Positions 24,561-36,895 of a stretch of DNA of 64,000 bases are shown here, piece by piece (the first letter of the stretch is position 1; each line of letters opens with the position of its first letter). A model generated the notes under the pieces. It ran no database searches, had not been told where the DNA came from, and saw only the letters and a list, made by a program, of their open reading frames with translations. Location of the stretch: NCBI RefSeq assembly GCF_933775445.1, contig NC_065877.1, positions 25,048,001 to 25,112,000 of the forward strand, given 5' to 3'. This DNA is from Argentina anserina. Its lineage: Eukaryota > Streptophyta > Magnoliopsida > Rosales > Rosaceae. Position numbers and translations under genes: made by a program.

Positions 24561-26527
24561 TTTATCACGAATCACGATGGATCAAACAAGTCAGTTTTTA
24601 TATGATAATTTGTCCATATCATGCATGCATGTACGTGTGCGTACTGGAATTTCGCCGGTTGAGAAACAAAATAGAAGTTTGCAATCTGAGTACGTTGACC
24701 TGATCAATTGGACAATGAAATAGATATACAGATCAGGCATCTCTCTGTTGTGCGTTAAATGTACACAATGGAATAAACATCAGATCGAGTATAAGATTTG
24801 AGTGGCAAATATGATTAGGTATCCTAATAATTAATTATTCAAAGTGTTCTGCGAAATACAGTGTACATAAATAAAGCAGCAGGAGCATCAGCATCATGAG
24901 GCGGCATGAAATGATCTTGTTTTGGAATTGTCTAACTTAACATTTAGTTGCTTACCCGTAACCGATGTATGTTTTGGATCTGTGAGCATTTTTATTATCC
25001 TTGCGTAGCGGGAAGTGGATATATGTATAATTAACCTTGATTTAAAAAGTTATTTTTCCTTTGGCAAATATAGCAAATGTTGTTTTCACGAACTCGGATT
25101 AATGTACGTACTTTCTGGTTTTCTTGAATTAGTACACACACAATATGTTAAGCTTGTTACGTTGTACTAATTCCAAATGAAAGCTTCGATTCAAGTTATG
25201 ACAATTCCTCCTTAGATTCACACAATGTGGCTACATGCATTTGGGTATCTTTTAAGCAAGCTTGAGACGCTCAAGCAGCCTAACTAGCCCTTTAGATATA
25301 ATAAACTCGCCTTGATGATGTAAATTACCGTATCTTACTAGCTCTGAATTAATAATTAAGAATTCTGTGTTTTTTTAAGGGGTTTTCTAGTATATAAGAG
25401 GAGGAAAGGGCAAGAGTTTATTTTTTTTTATTTTTTTTAAAGGGGTTTGGAACCGGCTCATCTCTATGTTCGGTTCTATTTATTAAAAGGGCAAGAGTTT
25501 ATTATTGACTTATTTTTTTTGTTTTTCCTTTTGAGATATATACGTAATTAGTCTAAAATGAGACTGAAGTAGAGCTAGCTCGCTACCTAGCTAGTTAGTA
25601 CGTGTTTCGTGGATGATCGATCTAGGGTTATGAGTGAAGGATTAGCTAGTGCGTGTTCGGATGACAAAGATAAGGGGAATTTAATTGAAAATGATGATTT
25701 AGGATTTAATTAATATAATGTTCCAGAATCTGATATCTAAATTTGAAGACTTGGATGCTAAATTACGTGACGAGTGGCTTCAAGTTTAAAGGTATGTCGT
25801 ACATGTAAGTTATAATTTCTATTCGATGGATCAAATTAAAGTATTTGAACATCTTGAACTCTTGATTGAATATCTTGCTATAAAATTAACGTATAGTGGA
25901 TATATATGTACATCCCGACATAGCGACATTTTTTTTATCATGATTGAATATTCCTTAATTAAACAATCACCCAGGTGACTAATCAACAACTGATTTGAAT
26001 TGAAGTGGCACAAAGTATTTCATGTTTTTCTTCCTTACTTGAATGTCACTCAAGAAAACCATTCTAAAACAAAAAAGGAATCACTCAAGAAAACGAAATT
26101 TTGAAGTCATTATGGACACGAACTGATCGCTATCTGTGCAGATAAGTCGCGCGAGTCATTTTGGGACAAATAATGTCAGAAAAGAAACATAGCTCGATCT
26201 GGACATTTGGACAAAACTTATGGTTGTAAGTAGGGAAGACGTTGAGTATCTGAGAAGAACGAACTGCTAAATAATCAGCGATCGATACTGACATATAAGT
26301 AAAGAAAAAACTAGCTACCTAGCAAGCAAGCTGGCGGTAGATATTGATTTGGGAATCCATATATGTTTTTTTTTATCGATGGGAGTCCATATATGTTGAT
26401 AGGAAAACCAGTGTAGAAAAACTATTTGCATTTGCAAATGTATTGCTGACCAAACCGAATGGGCAACATTGGTCATCAAACACCTAGCAGCTGGCTGCTC
26501 ATAATGTGAAATAATGTGAATTGACTC

Positions 26528-26559
<32 letters not shown>

Positions 26560-27180
26560 GGAAATGAGGTCATTCTACTAAGGAAGATGATGCAACAAAA
26601 ACCAATAATGATGAAAATGTTTCCTGCCTGTTTCCAGTTCCACAGTACATGCGTGCGCCTTATAATAGGGTTAGGTACTTAGGTTAATTAACACAATATT
26701 TCTAAATTTCTAATCATTTTACTGTTGTTTGAATTGATTTAGACTTAAGGGTTTAAGTTAGAGGATGACAAGGGTTCGTCTCAAGTGCAGCGCTGTATTA
26801 TATGTAATATTCGCTATTTACCTATGCATTTTATCTTAAGTACTATTTAAGTATATATATTTTTGACAGAACATGGTAGGCATTGACCTCTGAGTTTGTT
26901 TATTTACATACTACAAATATATAAATTCATTATATACTCGAAGGTAAACAATTATTTCTTTATCATTATTGCAAACTTAATAGCTTCCAGGCTTGAACTT
27001 TTAGCTTTTGCAAAAATCTCATTAAAAGAACCCCAAGAAGAAAAGGAAAAATATAAAAAAAATTAGTGAGATATAAAGATAACCTTCCTAAAAAACCATA
27101 AATTGTTAGGATATTATCTATAGAGTCTAACATAGAATCTACGAAACTAGAGTCCTCGAGGAAATTTTTGAAGAAGATCA
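24561..27180. other. AT-rich intergenic DNA
   Basis: No gene, tRNA or domain is seen on either strand. A (CT)n microsatellite lies at about 26530-26560. Confidence 0.5.
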
Positions 27181-27224
27181 AAGACCCGTAAACATTTTGA
27201 GCATCAGTTAGATCTGCCTATAGC

Positions 27225-27237
27225 AGATATCAGAGCC
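27225..27237 (+). other. Degenerate tRNA-Met primer-binding site of the pararetrovirus
   Basis: AGATATCAGAGCC matches the initiator-tRNA-Met primer sequence at 11 of 13 positions. It lies at the expected upstream edge of the viral coding sequence. Confidence 0.5.
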
Positions 27238-27815
27238 TGCTTAGCTCAAAAGCAGGTAGGTTAAAAGCCTTATGCCACAAAGTTGGCTTATCTCAACTAA
27301 CAAAAGAGAATCCAAACCAAAAAAATTATTAGTCCTTTTGTATTACAAAAGATTCTGATAGGTGGCAATAGTGTTTCATTCAAAACATATCTAGGAGGAT
27401 CAATACGCGATAGAGTACGCTTGTAGAGTACTGAATACACTCTACGACGAATTATCATATCTTCAACTAGAGATAGGAGTTGAAAATCTTGACCCAACTC
27501 GGCCAAGTTTGATAGAATTTCTAAATCATATATCCAGCAACAAGGTTGCAGAGAAGCTGCTTGTACAACTAAGAGAGTTTTCATCTCCAATTTCATCTCA
27601 AGATCAATCAACTTGAAGAAGTAAACACAAGAATTTGAAGGCTTGAAGTAAAGCTTGGCTACCTCAATAAAAAAAATGCAATATCTGTTAGACATAGAAA
27701 AGAAGTTAGTTCTAACAGAAACTTTTGCTAATAACATCCAAGAGCAATCGTTTGAACTAAGAAAAGCTCAATAAACTTTGAAAGAGCATTCAAAAGCCTT
27801 TATCGTCTTAATAGG

Positions 27816-28890
27816 ATGAACCAAATGGTTGAGGTAAAAGTCAAGAAAAGAGACAAAGAAGCAAAAAACTTATATCTTCCTACCTCAGAAGCCATTGCTG
27901 AAAATCTGAAAGCAATAATTTATCAGCAAAATTATAATATTACATATCTTCAAAAGATATGTATGGAGCTGGAAGGACGATTAAGAGAGTTGAACCTTAA
28001 ACTCTCCCATTTGCAAAAAAAAAAAACATAGAAAATATGAAAGCTGAAGCTGGAATAGAGAACACTGATGAAGAACAACTAGCTCAAAATGTAGCAAGTA
28101 AGGTGATCTTACATTCCTACCCAAGAGAAGAAAGTAAACTTAAGTTTAGTGAACCTAAGCTTTTTACATGGAAATCCTCCAATTCCACTAAGAGAAGGAA
28201 CATGAAGATGTTGAGCAGAGTATTCAACAAAATGAGCACAATTCCTATACAACTCATCAATGCTCAAGAATTTGAATACAATTAGATAGAATCAAGTGTA
28301 CGGAATGCTACATTTCATAAATTCAGATTCAACGAAATCTATAAGAGAGGTTCTTTCCTTTTAGATTCTCACAAGTTCAAGATTCTTGAACTAACCATTC
28401 CAACAACAGGTGAAGAAACTGATATCAGGTTGATAACTCATAAGGAAGTAAGTGAAGCAATTCGAAGAAGTTATTCATACATGCACATTAGCAGTTCGGT
28501 TCAAGTGGGAATAAAACTTCTAACCAAGAACGGAATAGACTGCTCTGTCTTATGTGTCTTGCAAGATGATAAGATAACAGACTTCGAGTAAAGCCTGTTA
28601 GGAACGGTGGAAGCCTCTCTATGAAATCATGTTGCGTACTTCAATGTTTTTCTAAATTTCACTATGCACTTCAGAGATGCATCACACTGCCTCAGGTTGA
28701 GAATCAAGACAGACATGATTTCTATGAAAAATGGAATGATAGAGCTTGTCATAGATTACCGAATCTATTTTAAGCACATGAGCTCGAATGTTGTCCCAGA
28801 TACTAAATTCCTTAACAGTCCCGGACTCACTACATCTATCATCACCAATCCCAAAAATTATACCGAGCATAAGCATGTTACAAAATGAAA
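27816..28890 (+). pseudogene. Pararetroviral N-terminal coiled-coil and movement-protein-like region
   Basis: The first part (27816-28030) is Lys/Glu/Leu-rich with heptad-like spacing and ends in an A-run that shifts the frame. The following frames (28037-28285 and onward to about 28890) resemble the 30K-type movement protein of Caulimoviridae, which lets virus pass plasmodesmata. Recognisable blocks are VQVGIKLLTKNGIDCSVLC and LLGTVEASL. In-frame stops (for example TAA at 28589) and a further frame change make it non-functional. Confidence 0.65.
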
Positions 28891-29679
28891 TGAGGTGGCA
28901 TTCCACGAGAGTTAAACCTGACTCCTCTAGTCAAGTAAATTGAGAATACCAAAGCATCAATCTATGAAGACATGGGAGAAAAGATAAGCCTACAATTCCA
29001 TAGACATTCATTTACCAGTTATGAAGACTTCGGGAACCAAGTCATCTACATTCCTTGAAGAATCATTCGAGGAAGAAGATAAAAAGAGACCAATAAAGAT
29101 GCTTGGAGCTGAAAGACTCAAGAGTCTTATGCAAAAGCAGAAACGTGTGAGTCAGCAAAAGAGTTAGGAGAAATCATGCAAAAAATCTCACAGGTTGAGA
29201 TAAGAAGAAAACCAAGAAGGAAGATTCTTCCATATCAAGAGGCTAAACCAGAATCTGGTGAATCCTCTAACATGGATATAGAAAATGTAAATATGGCAAA
29301 TCCCCCTCAAGGAAGTACAGTAGTTCAGAATATCACGAACTACCCTACTAAGATATTCAGAAGAAATAAAGTTAAACTCCCAAAGGAATAGCCCCTATAG
29401 GAAAACCTGGAGAAATGAGTTCTCAAAAGTTCATTCATACTGAACCAAAATGGGGACAGTTGGTATCTGAAAGAGGAGTATATCTTGATTTAGACCAGGT
29501 TGGAGACAAAAGAAAAGTCATAGATAATTGAGTGACTAACTTGAGATTAACCCAAGCCTTGGTGTTGTCAAAATATGAGTACTCTGAATCATGCCTATTA
29601 TGAGTCAACATTGACCGGAATAGTCCAAAAGTGGTATTGATCCTTCAAAAGGAGCACATAGTGGCCTGATTGGGCAACT

Positions 29680-30000
29680 AAGTTGGCTGAAACCAACAAT
29701 CCTTTAGATTTTGCATGTCTGATATATGCACAATTCTGCGGAGATATAATTGGACATAGAGAGCAGGCAAAGGAAATGGTCAGGGCAAACATTCAAAAGT
29801 TAAGTATCTGCAACATGAGATACTTTGAGGAGTACACCAATGAGTTCCAAAATTACTACTGCACCATCGGAGACATATATAATGAAGATCTGGTGAGAAC
29901 CTATTACATGAAACTACAAGAACCCTGGAATGATGTAGTAGCACAGTCTCTAGAAAAAAATCTCTTAATCTTTTTTTACAGTAGGAGAGATTGCAGATAG
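29680..30000 (+). pseudogene. Pararetroviral capsid-like fragment
   Basis: The pattern ...YAQFCGDIIGHREQA...NMRYFEEYTNEFQNYYCTIGD...EDLVRTYYMKL resembles the conserved central region of Caulimoviridae coat proteins. A stop at about 29998 and a missing start make it a fragment. The following Lys-rich stretch lacks a clear CCHC knuckle. Confidence 0.6.
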
Positions 30001-30329
30001 AGTCAGTGATCTCCTAAGAATGCAATGTGTAGAGAACATGAAATCAAAAACTATAAAGAAACAACTCAGGGGAGTTGAAAACATATGTCCCAAGATATTA
30101 GGGACTCCTACTTCATTAAGTCAGAAAAAGGAAATAACAGAATCTGTTAATACCAGCAAATGAATAGAATATCATTCTAACAAAACTCATTATCTCATCA
30201 GAGAACCTATCATTGAAAGAATTAACCCTTTCATAGAGTTGCTAACTACAGAAAAAAAGGAAGAACACGTCAAGCAAGTTCAAACTAGCAGATTCAGCAA
30301 CTACATCAACATAGGATTGAAGTTTTCCT

Positions 30330-30828
30330 AATACAAGAAATACAACCTGCATGCATTCGTAGACAACGGCTCAAGATATACACTTGTCAAGTGGTATGCC
30401 ATCCCAAACGACTATTGGGAAAAATCTTCAAAATCAGTCACTGGAGTCGATATGGGAGAACATGAGATCATCATGAACACTATGACGCAAAATGTTAATA
30501 TTTTCCTAGGTGGAGGAAATTTTATATTCAAGATTATCTGTCAATGTGAAAGCCAGGGAGCTGATGTGTTGGTTGGAAATGATTTCCTTCTCAGCAAATT
30601 GTTATTCAAAATTCACAAATGATTGGTTTGGAGAAGAATCGCAAGTTCTTCTGGGAATCTCGCCTTGTAGAAGTAGTAAGTGTCACTGAAAAAGAATTTA
30701 CGGATCAATATCAGAGGTCGCCAGCGAAGAGTGGTGATTACAAGCCCGTTTTGGAACCCATTTTGCTGCTAAAGGGTCATTTAAAATATCACAGTGAGAT
30801 AGTGTCAAACAAGGAATCTGTCACGCCC
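30330..30828 (+). pseudogene. Pararetroviral aspartic protease-like fragment
   Basis: HAFVDNGSRYTLVKW stands where the retroviral-type protease has its catalytic D-(S/T)-G motif; here it is D-N-G, so the active-site residue next to Asp is altered. ADVLVGNDFLLS further on matches the second conserved protease block. Another frame (30619-30828) continues towards where reverse transcriptase would start, but it is cut by an inserted LTR. Confidence 0.6.
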
Positions 30829-33239
30829 CAAATCCGAGACCACTATTATATGGAAATATGGTTCTTGAATTAGAGGTGTGATCTTAAAACCAATAAAATT
30901 TTCTCAATAAAAATGACATAAATATATGTTTGAATAATACTTTTATTAGAAAAACTAAATCAGAGTTTTATAATACAACAGATTTAAAAATATTAAAATT
31001 TAGCGAAGATACATGAGTCTCGCATTTATTGTCTTGAAATAGTACTAAAAGAAAACCATCATTTTATTTAGCAGTTTCATCACATTCCCCAAGCATTTAC
31101 TTATTACCTGAAAATAAGATTGTGTAGCATCATGAGTAACACAAACCCAGTAAGTACATAATACATTCTTATAATAATTTGGCTAATGACAAATTCAAAT
31201 ATGAACAACCAAGTAAAATGTATCAAGACGAGATGTATTTGGTCACACGAATTCTAACTTATGCATATAGATATACATATCAGCATTGATATATTCAATC
31301 AATTGTGTGAATTTTCAAGAAACTGGTAATTAATCACAAAGTCACATGTTAGGGTTCACGTTTACCCAAAACACGGATAAGTCTCAGCATACCGAGGCCA
31401 ACACCAAAATATGTATACTCAAGGTCAATTCTCTTATTAATATAATAGTGCACTATCTGTAGGGACTAGAGCCCAAGGCTAACTCACAAAGCACAAACAA
31501 TTTTACCAGCAATTCACTTAAGCACGGGGTAGTACTAATCACACGGCTTCACACCTCTAACTCAATAACGTCAATAGAATATCAAAAAATTTAGTAATTA
31601 AGACAATATTTAAAGACTAAATATATATATATTTATTTATTTAAATATATATATATAATCTTACACCAATATATAAATACTAATCAATAACTCAGTGTAT
31701 GCATGAAATAAACAAGTTATTAAATTTGAAAGTAAATGTACAAATAAAGTAAATGTACTTTAAATTAAAAGTAATTAGATAATATTAGTTAGTAGTCAAA
31801 GGATTAGTAGTCATTTCTCCCATAATGAGGAAAGTCTTTGTCCAAAGTAGCAATTGTCATTCAAATAATAGTGTCAAAGTCCGTCAACTTTCCGTATTGA
31901 TAACTCAATTAATAAACGTCCAAATTAGCTAAGTGAGGAGTCTATGTTCAAGGATTTTTCGTAAGGAATCCAATAGGATAAGTCATATAGTCCAGTTCAA
32001 AGTCATTGAGTCCAAAAAAGTTCAAACACAGTAGCAGTGCAAAAACCGATCATCAAGTTATCATCTTAGATGTTTACGTATTCTACTTGTAACACAAATT
32101 TAATCATTTCTTCTGAAACTTTCCAGATTAAAAGTATAGGTCTTATACTTTAATTTGATATAAATTTTGTGGAATGGTTAAGAAATGAGTGAGATATGAG
32201 TTTTTAAAGTTGTGAGTGTTATAAAAGATTTTCAGTGAGTTTATTAACAACTTTGATTAACCATAGCTTCTTCATTTCTAAAAATTTTTGAGTGATTCAA
32301 AAGCCTAAATTGAAGTATTTGTCATGAGGAATTTATTATTACCTTGGACAAACTCAGATGTTATAAAATACGAAAATATAACTCTTACAAAAACATGATC
32401 TTTTCCATTTTATCATTAGTTATGCATTTTGATAAATCTTAAAAGGCAAAAGATTTTTAAGGATGTAAGATGTACTTACTTTAAAGTTTCAGGGGTGAAA
32501 GGAAGATTTTGATGTGGATCCAAAGTTGCAGTACTTCAGTAAAGAATGAACTTGTTTAAGAGAGAAAGAGTGAATGCTAGAATTTTAGTTTGAGAAACAT
32601 TGGATGGTTGAGTTTTCTATCAACTAAGGGAACTCTAGACTTGCATGATTTTTGATTTTGAAGTGTGAAGAAAACTTGAGGTAGCTTACAACTATAAATA
32701 GGCCAAGAATGAACACAAAAGTTCAATTCTCACATACCATTCTCAATAATTAATATTGAGTGATGGCCTAGCTAGTTAGTGTGGTTGTTGGCAAAAAAAA
32801 TAGTGTGATGGAGGAAAATATAAAAATAAATCAGCTAGGTTCAAAACATATTGACATAAAGATTATATATATATATATACATGTAGATATAACAAACACA
32901 TTTATATGTGTTATTCTAAAAAGTAAAGGAAATTAGTATATTCCTTTCATAAGGTTTTCAATATATTTGCACTATCTAATACTAATATAATGCATAAAAA
33001 TAATACCATGAGTAGTAGTCTTAAACTCGATTACAAAGTATCGAGTATACGCAATAATGTGAGCTAACGTATTCAAATCGTGGTCTAATACTTACAAAAA
33101 GAAATTATCTATCTTTGAAAGTATGTGCCTTAGAATCATTAGTTTTTAAAGAGAAATATTAGAAGAAAAATTGAATTAATTCTAAGTTAATATAACCTTA
33201 GAGTACTAAATAGTAAATATTAAATTTCAGGGTATTACA
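30829..33239 (-). mobile_element. Probable solo LTR of a Ty3-type retrotransposon nested in the pararetrovirus
   Basis: On the minus strand the segment begins TGTAATACCCTGAAATTTAA and ends GGATTTGGGGCGTGACA. These are the TG...CA ends seen in plant chromovirus-type LTRs. The flanking pentamers GAATC (30824-30828) and AAATC (33240-33244) match at four of five bases. The 2.4 kb have no ORF of note and no primer-binding site or second LTR nearby, so a solo LTR from recombination is the simplest reading. AT-rich tracts and a TATATA run are internal. Confidence 0.6.
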
Positions 33240-34316
33240 AAATCAGAAGACACTGAGCCAAGAGAAGAGTTCAATTTTCTTGAAAATTGATCTGATTCAG
33301 ATTCACTAGAACTTAAAAGCTCAGATGGAGAAGAGGAATATATTAGAGAGCATAACTTGAAGGTGTATGCTAATAGAGTTGAGCAGAAGAATGTGTCAAC
33401 TATACTGGGACAATGATCTGGTATATTGCCAGCTTAAAATGCATGATGCCAATGTCATTTGCCATTTAAAGGTCATCCCTCATTACAGGAAAGAAGATAG
33501 GAAAGAAATGGAAAGTCAACTTGGTGGGAATTTCACTATAAAATCGGAGACGGTAATTTCCTTCAACCTTGGTAATAGTTTCTGGCCCATATTATGGGAG
33601 ATATCTTGTACATGTTCAAGCCGAATACCCTCAGAAGCAAAAGCTGTGGTAGTAAAGAACATTTTTCCAAATGGATGTATCTTGAGATTGAAATTCATTT
33701 CTACCCCTCCGGAATGGAAAGTATTGGATGGACGCAAAAATTATATTTCTCTATATCACTATGTGAGAATTATTCATGGTCCAATCAAGAGTTCAAAAGA
33801 TTCAGGAAAAAATTGTAATCCCAACAATAACATTCCGTGGATGAAATCCATGTCCATTATGTGCATCAAAAACATGGTTCGATGGAATTATGAGTTCAGT
33901 CTTTTAGCCAATGGAGAAAAAATCATACTCACATGCTACAATCATCCTCCACCAGATGCATGTGATTTCTTCTCTACCATCATGAGAAATGAAATAAATG
34001 GAACTCCAGAAACTACCACATGGCTAAAGAAAGTGGAGAAAGAGAAAGGATACATGATTCGTTATCATTTTCCCTATGACACAAATCTAGATGAAAAATA
34101 AGACACATAGCAAGAAAATGACCATGAAGACCAAGATTCTTTTGACAGATTATGATTGTGCAGATGATGAATATGATAATATCACAAACATGATGGAAAA
34201 GTAAGAGCTGCCAACACATCCAAACAAGGAACGTGAGCCGCCGACGCATCCAAATAAAGAACGTGAGCTGCCGACACATCCAAACAATAAAGGGTCTCTT
34301 TCTACTTTTGTGAAAT
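33240..34316 (+). pseudogene. Downstream ORF of the pararetrovirus (unassigned)
   Basis: A 244-codon ORF (33367-34101) is preceded by an acidic stretch in another frame. It has no reverse-transcriptase or RNase H motif. Its place before the viral promoter suggests the second, unassigned ORF of florendovirus-type genomes, which is inference. In-frame stops follow at about 34099, 34108 and 34202, then a three-unit decapeptide repeat, then TAG at about 34314. Confidence 0.4.
34205..34294 (+). repeat. Three 30-bp tandem repeats coding a decapeptide
   Basis: Units at 34205-34234, 34235-34264 and 34265-34294 differ by a few bases. In frame they read about E(L/P)PTHPNKER three times, ending shortly before TAG. 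This is a repetitive hydrophilic tail, now separated from its ORF by stops. Confidence 0.85.
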
Positions 34317-34414
34317 AGTTTGTCGACACATAATGAAAACCAGCTTTAGAAAATGAGATTCTTTGTCGTCCATTTTCAAAAATGAGTTCGGCCTGAAGCT
34401 TAGAGTATGAGCTC

Positions 34415-34700
34415 TATATAAAGAGTATGAGCTTCTTTGGGAAAACAAAGGTTGGAAAAAAAAATCATAAGATCGTGGCATAGTCTCATAAAGAAAGAGT
34501 GACATTCTACTAAGTGTTCTAAGAATAAGAGTGTATAGCATAACTTGAGTGTGAGTGTGCTTAATATTGTGTGAAATAATCTTCTACTATATAAATCTGA
34601 TGTGGAGTGCATTTTTCTTCAAATAAGTTTGTATTTTAATTATGAGTAGGTAAGAGGAAGGCTCTGAGTTTTGTATTTGTATTTATGTTGAATAAATAAA
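34415..34700 (+). promoter_or_regulatory. Pararetroviral promoter and polyadenylation region
   Basis: TATATAAA (34415-34422) sits inside a direct repeat of gagtatgagct, and an AATAAATAAA signal lies at 34691-34700. The spacing matches the terminal repeat of a pararetroviral RNA. A second TATATAAA lies at about 34590. Confidence 0.5.
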
Positions 34701-34720
34701 CTCTATCTGGTGCCCTAAAA

Positions 34721-36361
34721 TTCGTCGCAAAAATATTTAGTTTTGCATGAAATTTTCTATCCTTGCATATGCACATTTAGTCAAATTTGCATGTTTCATA
34801 TGTGTTTATTTTTCACTATTAGAACCTAAGTTTATTGTTTTCAGTGATTATGTCAAAAGAAAAGTAACCGTTTAGAGAAAAATGTCGTTAGGTGAAAATT
34901 ATTGGCATGTTGAAAGCTAGTTCATAGGAAATTAAATATAAGTTCATAATAGAAAAGTAATAAATTTTTACTATTTAGATTTCACATTTTTTCATTGTTT
35001 TACTGTTCACTAAGGTTATAGCTCTTTTTACTACTATTCATAGTAACTATTCACAGTACTATAGAGCGTTGTATCATAGAATTTTCCAATGACAAAGACA
35101 TTACGAAGCTCTAGATTTATTTTGAATATCTTTCTTTCATATTATAAGAGAAGACAATTTTGCAACGGATGCTATAACTTTTTTGAGTGGGATTAAATTA
35201 TGAACTTACTGATTGGAAACCCATCTACCCTTGAAGATTTTCCGCTTGTTTAACTTAAACTTTGTTTCTCTTCCTCTCCCAGCAGGTCTAGTTCCTTCAT
35301 GTTATAGCTCGATATGATACCTAGCTATACAATTAGAATCTGATATATTCAACCAAGACACCAAAATGGTCTTTCAAATATGGATCGAAGATTTGGTTCA
35401 CGCTAAATTTTCCTTGGTCATTTCAATATTATTTCGCTCACGTACCTACCTCAAAGAATTTCATTCCTTTTGATTGGGTCATATGCATATATACCAAGGC
35501 TTCGCAATTTCGCATTCGAGGTTTGACATGTTGAAGGACATGATCCAGAAAAGTCCCGCGCGCCAACTAATTAATTAAGTCCATTTCACATTATCACCCT
35601 ATTTGCTCACTTTCAAATGCCCCCTGCCCCCTCAGATATATATCTCTCTCGCTAAAATGAGGACATTTACATGTTTCTGATATGTTGGCAAACTACATCA
35701 ACCAGAAATTATTAATACAAATTTAGAATTTACGAAGACGTAGGTACAATGTACGTAATGGCCTTTAAGTTGTAAACCCTAATGACTTTTGTACGACCTC
35801 TTGTTTACCTGTTTGATTACAATACACAGAAATATGCAGGATTGCAAATTGAGTGTTAATTATATACGTACATATTGAACCTAAACAAATGACAAAGCTT
35901 GTAAAAGTTACCATCACAAGATTATTTAACAATCGTGGGAATTTTTAATTCACCAAGACTTTTGAGACTTGGTATGCATGATATCAATGGAACTTAGAAA
36001 TTAACAAGGAATCGGTCATCTACAGAGACCCGGTTCTTCAATTACAGTTATTTAAATACAGTGGTGCATGCATTTACAGACTAGACTAAGATTTGAGTTA
36101 AGAGAAAAATATTTTCTAATAATAATGAATTAAGGAATGCTTCATATAGATAGGTCATACATTATGGCAGCTGATCTTCTATCCCTTTTTCTCTATACCC
36201 TTCTATGTTCCCTAATAAATTTTGGACATGTGTCATGCCACCTAAGCAATCTAACTGCCATATCTAACTCTGTTAACTTATTTTCTAGTTAATATCAAAT
36301 AAATCAAATTGTGTTTAAAAATTAAAAAGAAAGAAAATAAAGTATTAGCATCTCCATCTAC
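34721..36361. other. AT-rich intergenic DNA
   Basis: No coding signal or recognisable repeat is seen on either strand. Confidence 0.5.
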
Positions 36362-36895
36362 CTTACAATGCCAGAAAAGTTGACTCCCAATTTTTTCAGT
36401 CTCGTAGCCCTCAAATGCCCGTAATTGACGTACACCATGTCACCGGTGACAACTTCGGACTTGGCAAAGCGGTGGAAAGTGGGGAGGATTTCCGTTGCCA
36501 CGTCAGTGTAGAGGTCGTCGGGTAGGTTTCATGTTGGAGGTCGAAAGTGAGGGTGGCGAAGAAGGTGAAGGGGTTAACGCAAGGGAGCGGGAGATGGGGT
36601 AAGTGAGGGTGACGTTGTAGGGGTGATGTGGGATTGGAGATTGGAGGAGGTGAAGGGTGAAGAGGACGTAGGCGGCGACTTTGGCTTTGGCGTTGGCAGG
36701 GGTTTCGGCGACGCAGGGCCGGCGCGTGAGGATGTGGAGGTGGTGGGAGATGGATGTGTTGGAGGAGAGGGAATCGGAGATGAAAGAGAGAATGGTAGGA
36801 GGATTTTTGGGTCGTAGGAGATAGGAGGAGGAAGGTGAAAGAGGTGAGTATGGCTAAGAGACCGCAATGGCATATCCATCACCGATTACACCACC
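36362..36895 (-). pseudogene. AMP1-like glutamate carboxypeptidase fragment
   Basis: Read on the minus strand in two successive frames, the sequence matches the N-terminal third of the plant AMP1/VP8 M28 peptidase family: a hydrophobic leader, then LTRRPCVAETPANAKAKVAA, NVTLTYPISRSLAL, a frame change near 36540, and DVATEILPTFHRFAKS followed by VTGDMVYVNYG and LGVNFSG from the protease-associated domain. Homology stops abruptly at about 36365, well before the zinc-binding peptidase residues. It is therefore a truncated, frameshifted copy. AMP1 acts in the ER membrane in small-RNA-directed translation control and meristem size (family knowledge). GC content is higher than in the flanks, as expected of coding origin. 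Confidence 0.7.

Larger units (their letters stand above)
27200..34720 (+). mobile_element. Decayed endogenous pararetrovirus (Caulimoviridae)
   Basis: In plus order there is a tRNA-Met-like primer site (about 27225), a coiled-coil N-terminal part (27816-28030), a movement-protein-like segment (28130-28890), a capsid-like segment (29680-30000), an aspartic-protease-like segment (30330-30620), a possible second ORF (33367-34316), and a TATA box with a downstream AATAAA pair (34415-34700) arranged like a pararetroviral promoter and polyadenylation site. There is no integrase, and a movement protein is present. Together these separate it from LTR retrotransposons. Reverse transcriptase and RNase H were not found, so they are deleted or beyond recognition. 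Frames are broken by many stops. A florendovirus-like origin is plausible but not shown. Confidence 0.75.

Noticed and set aside
34205..34294. CRISPR-like short direct repeats
   Set aside because: The units are contiguous without spacers and this is plant DNA; they are a coding tandem repeat.
36623..36817. Plus-strand Gly/Val/Asp-rich ORF
   Set aside because: It is antisense to the AMP1-like fragment and has no other support.
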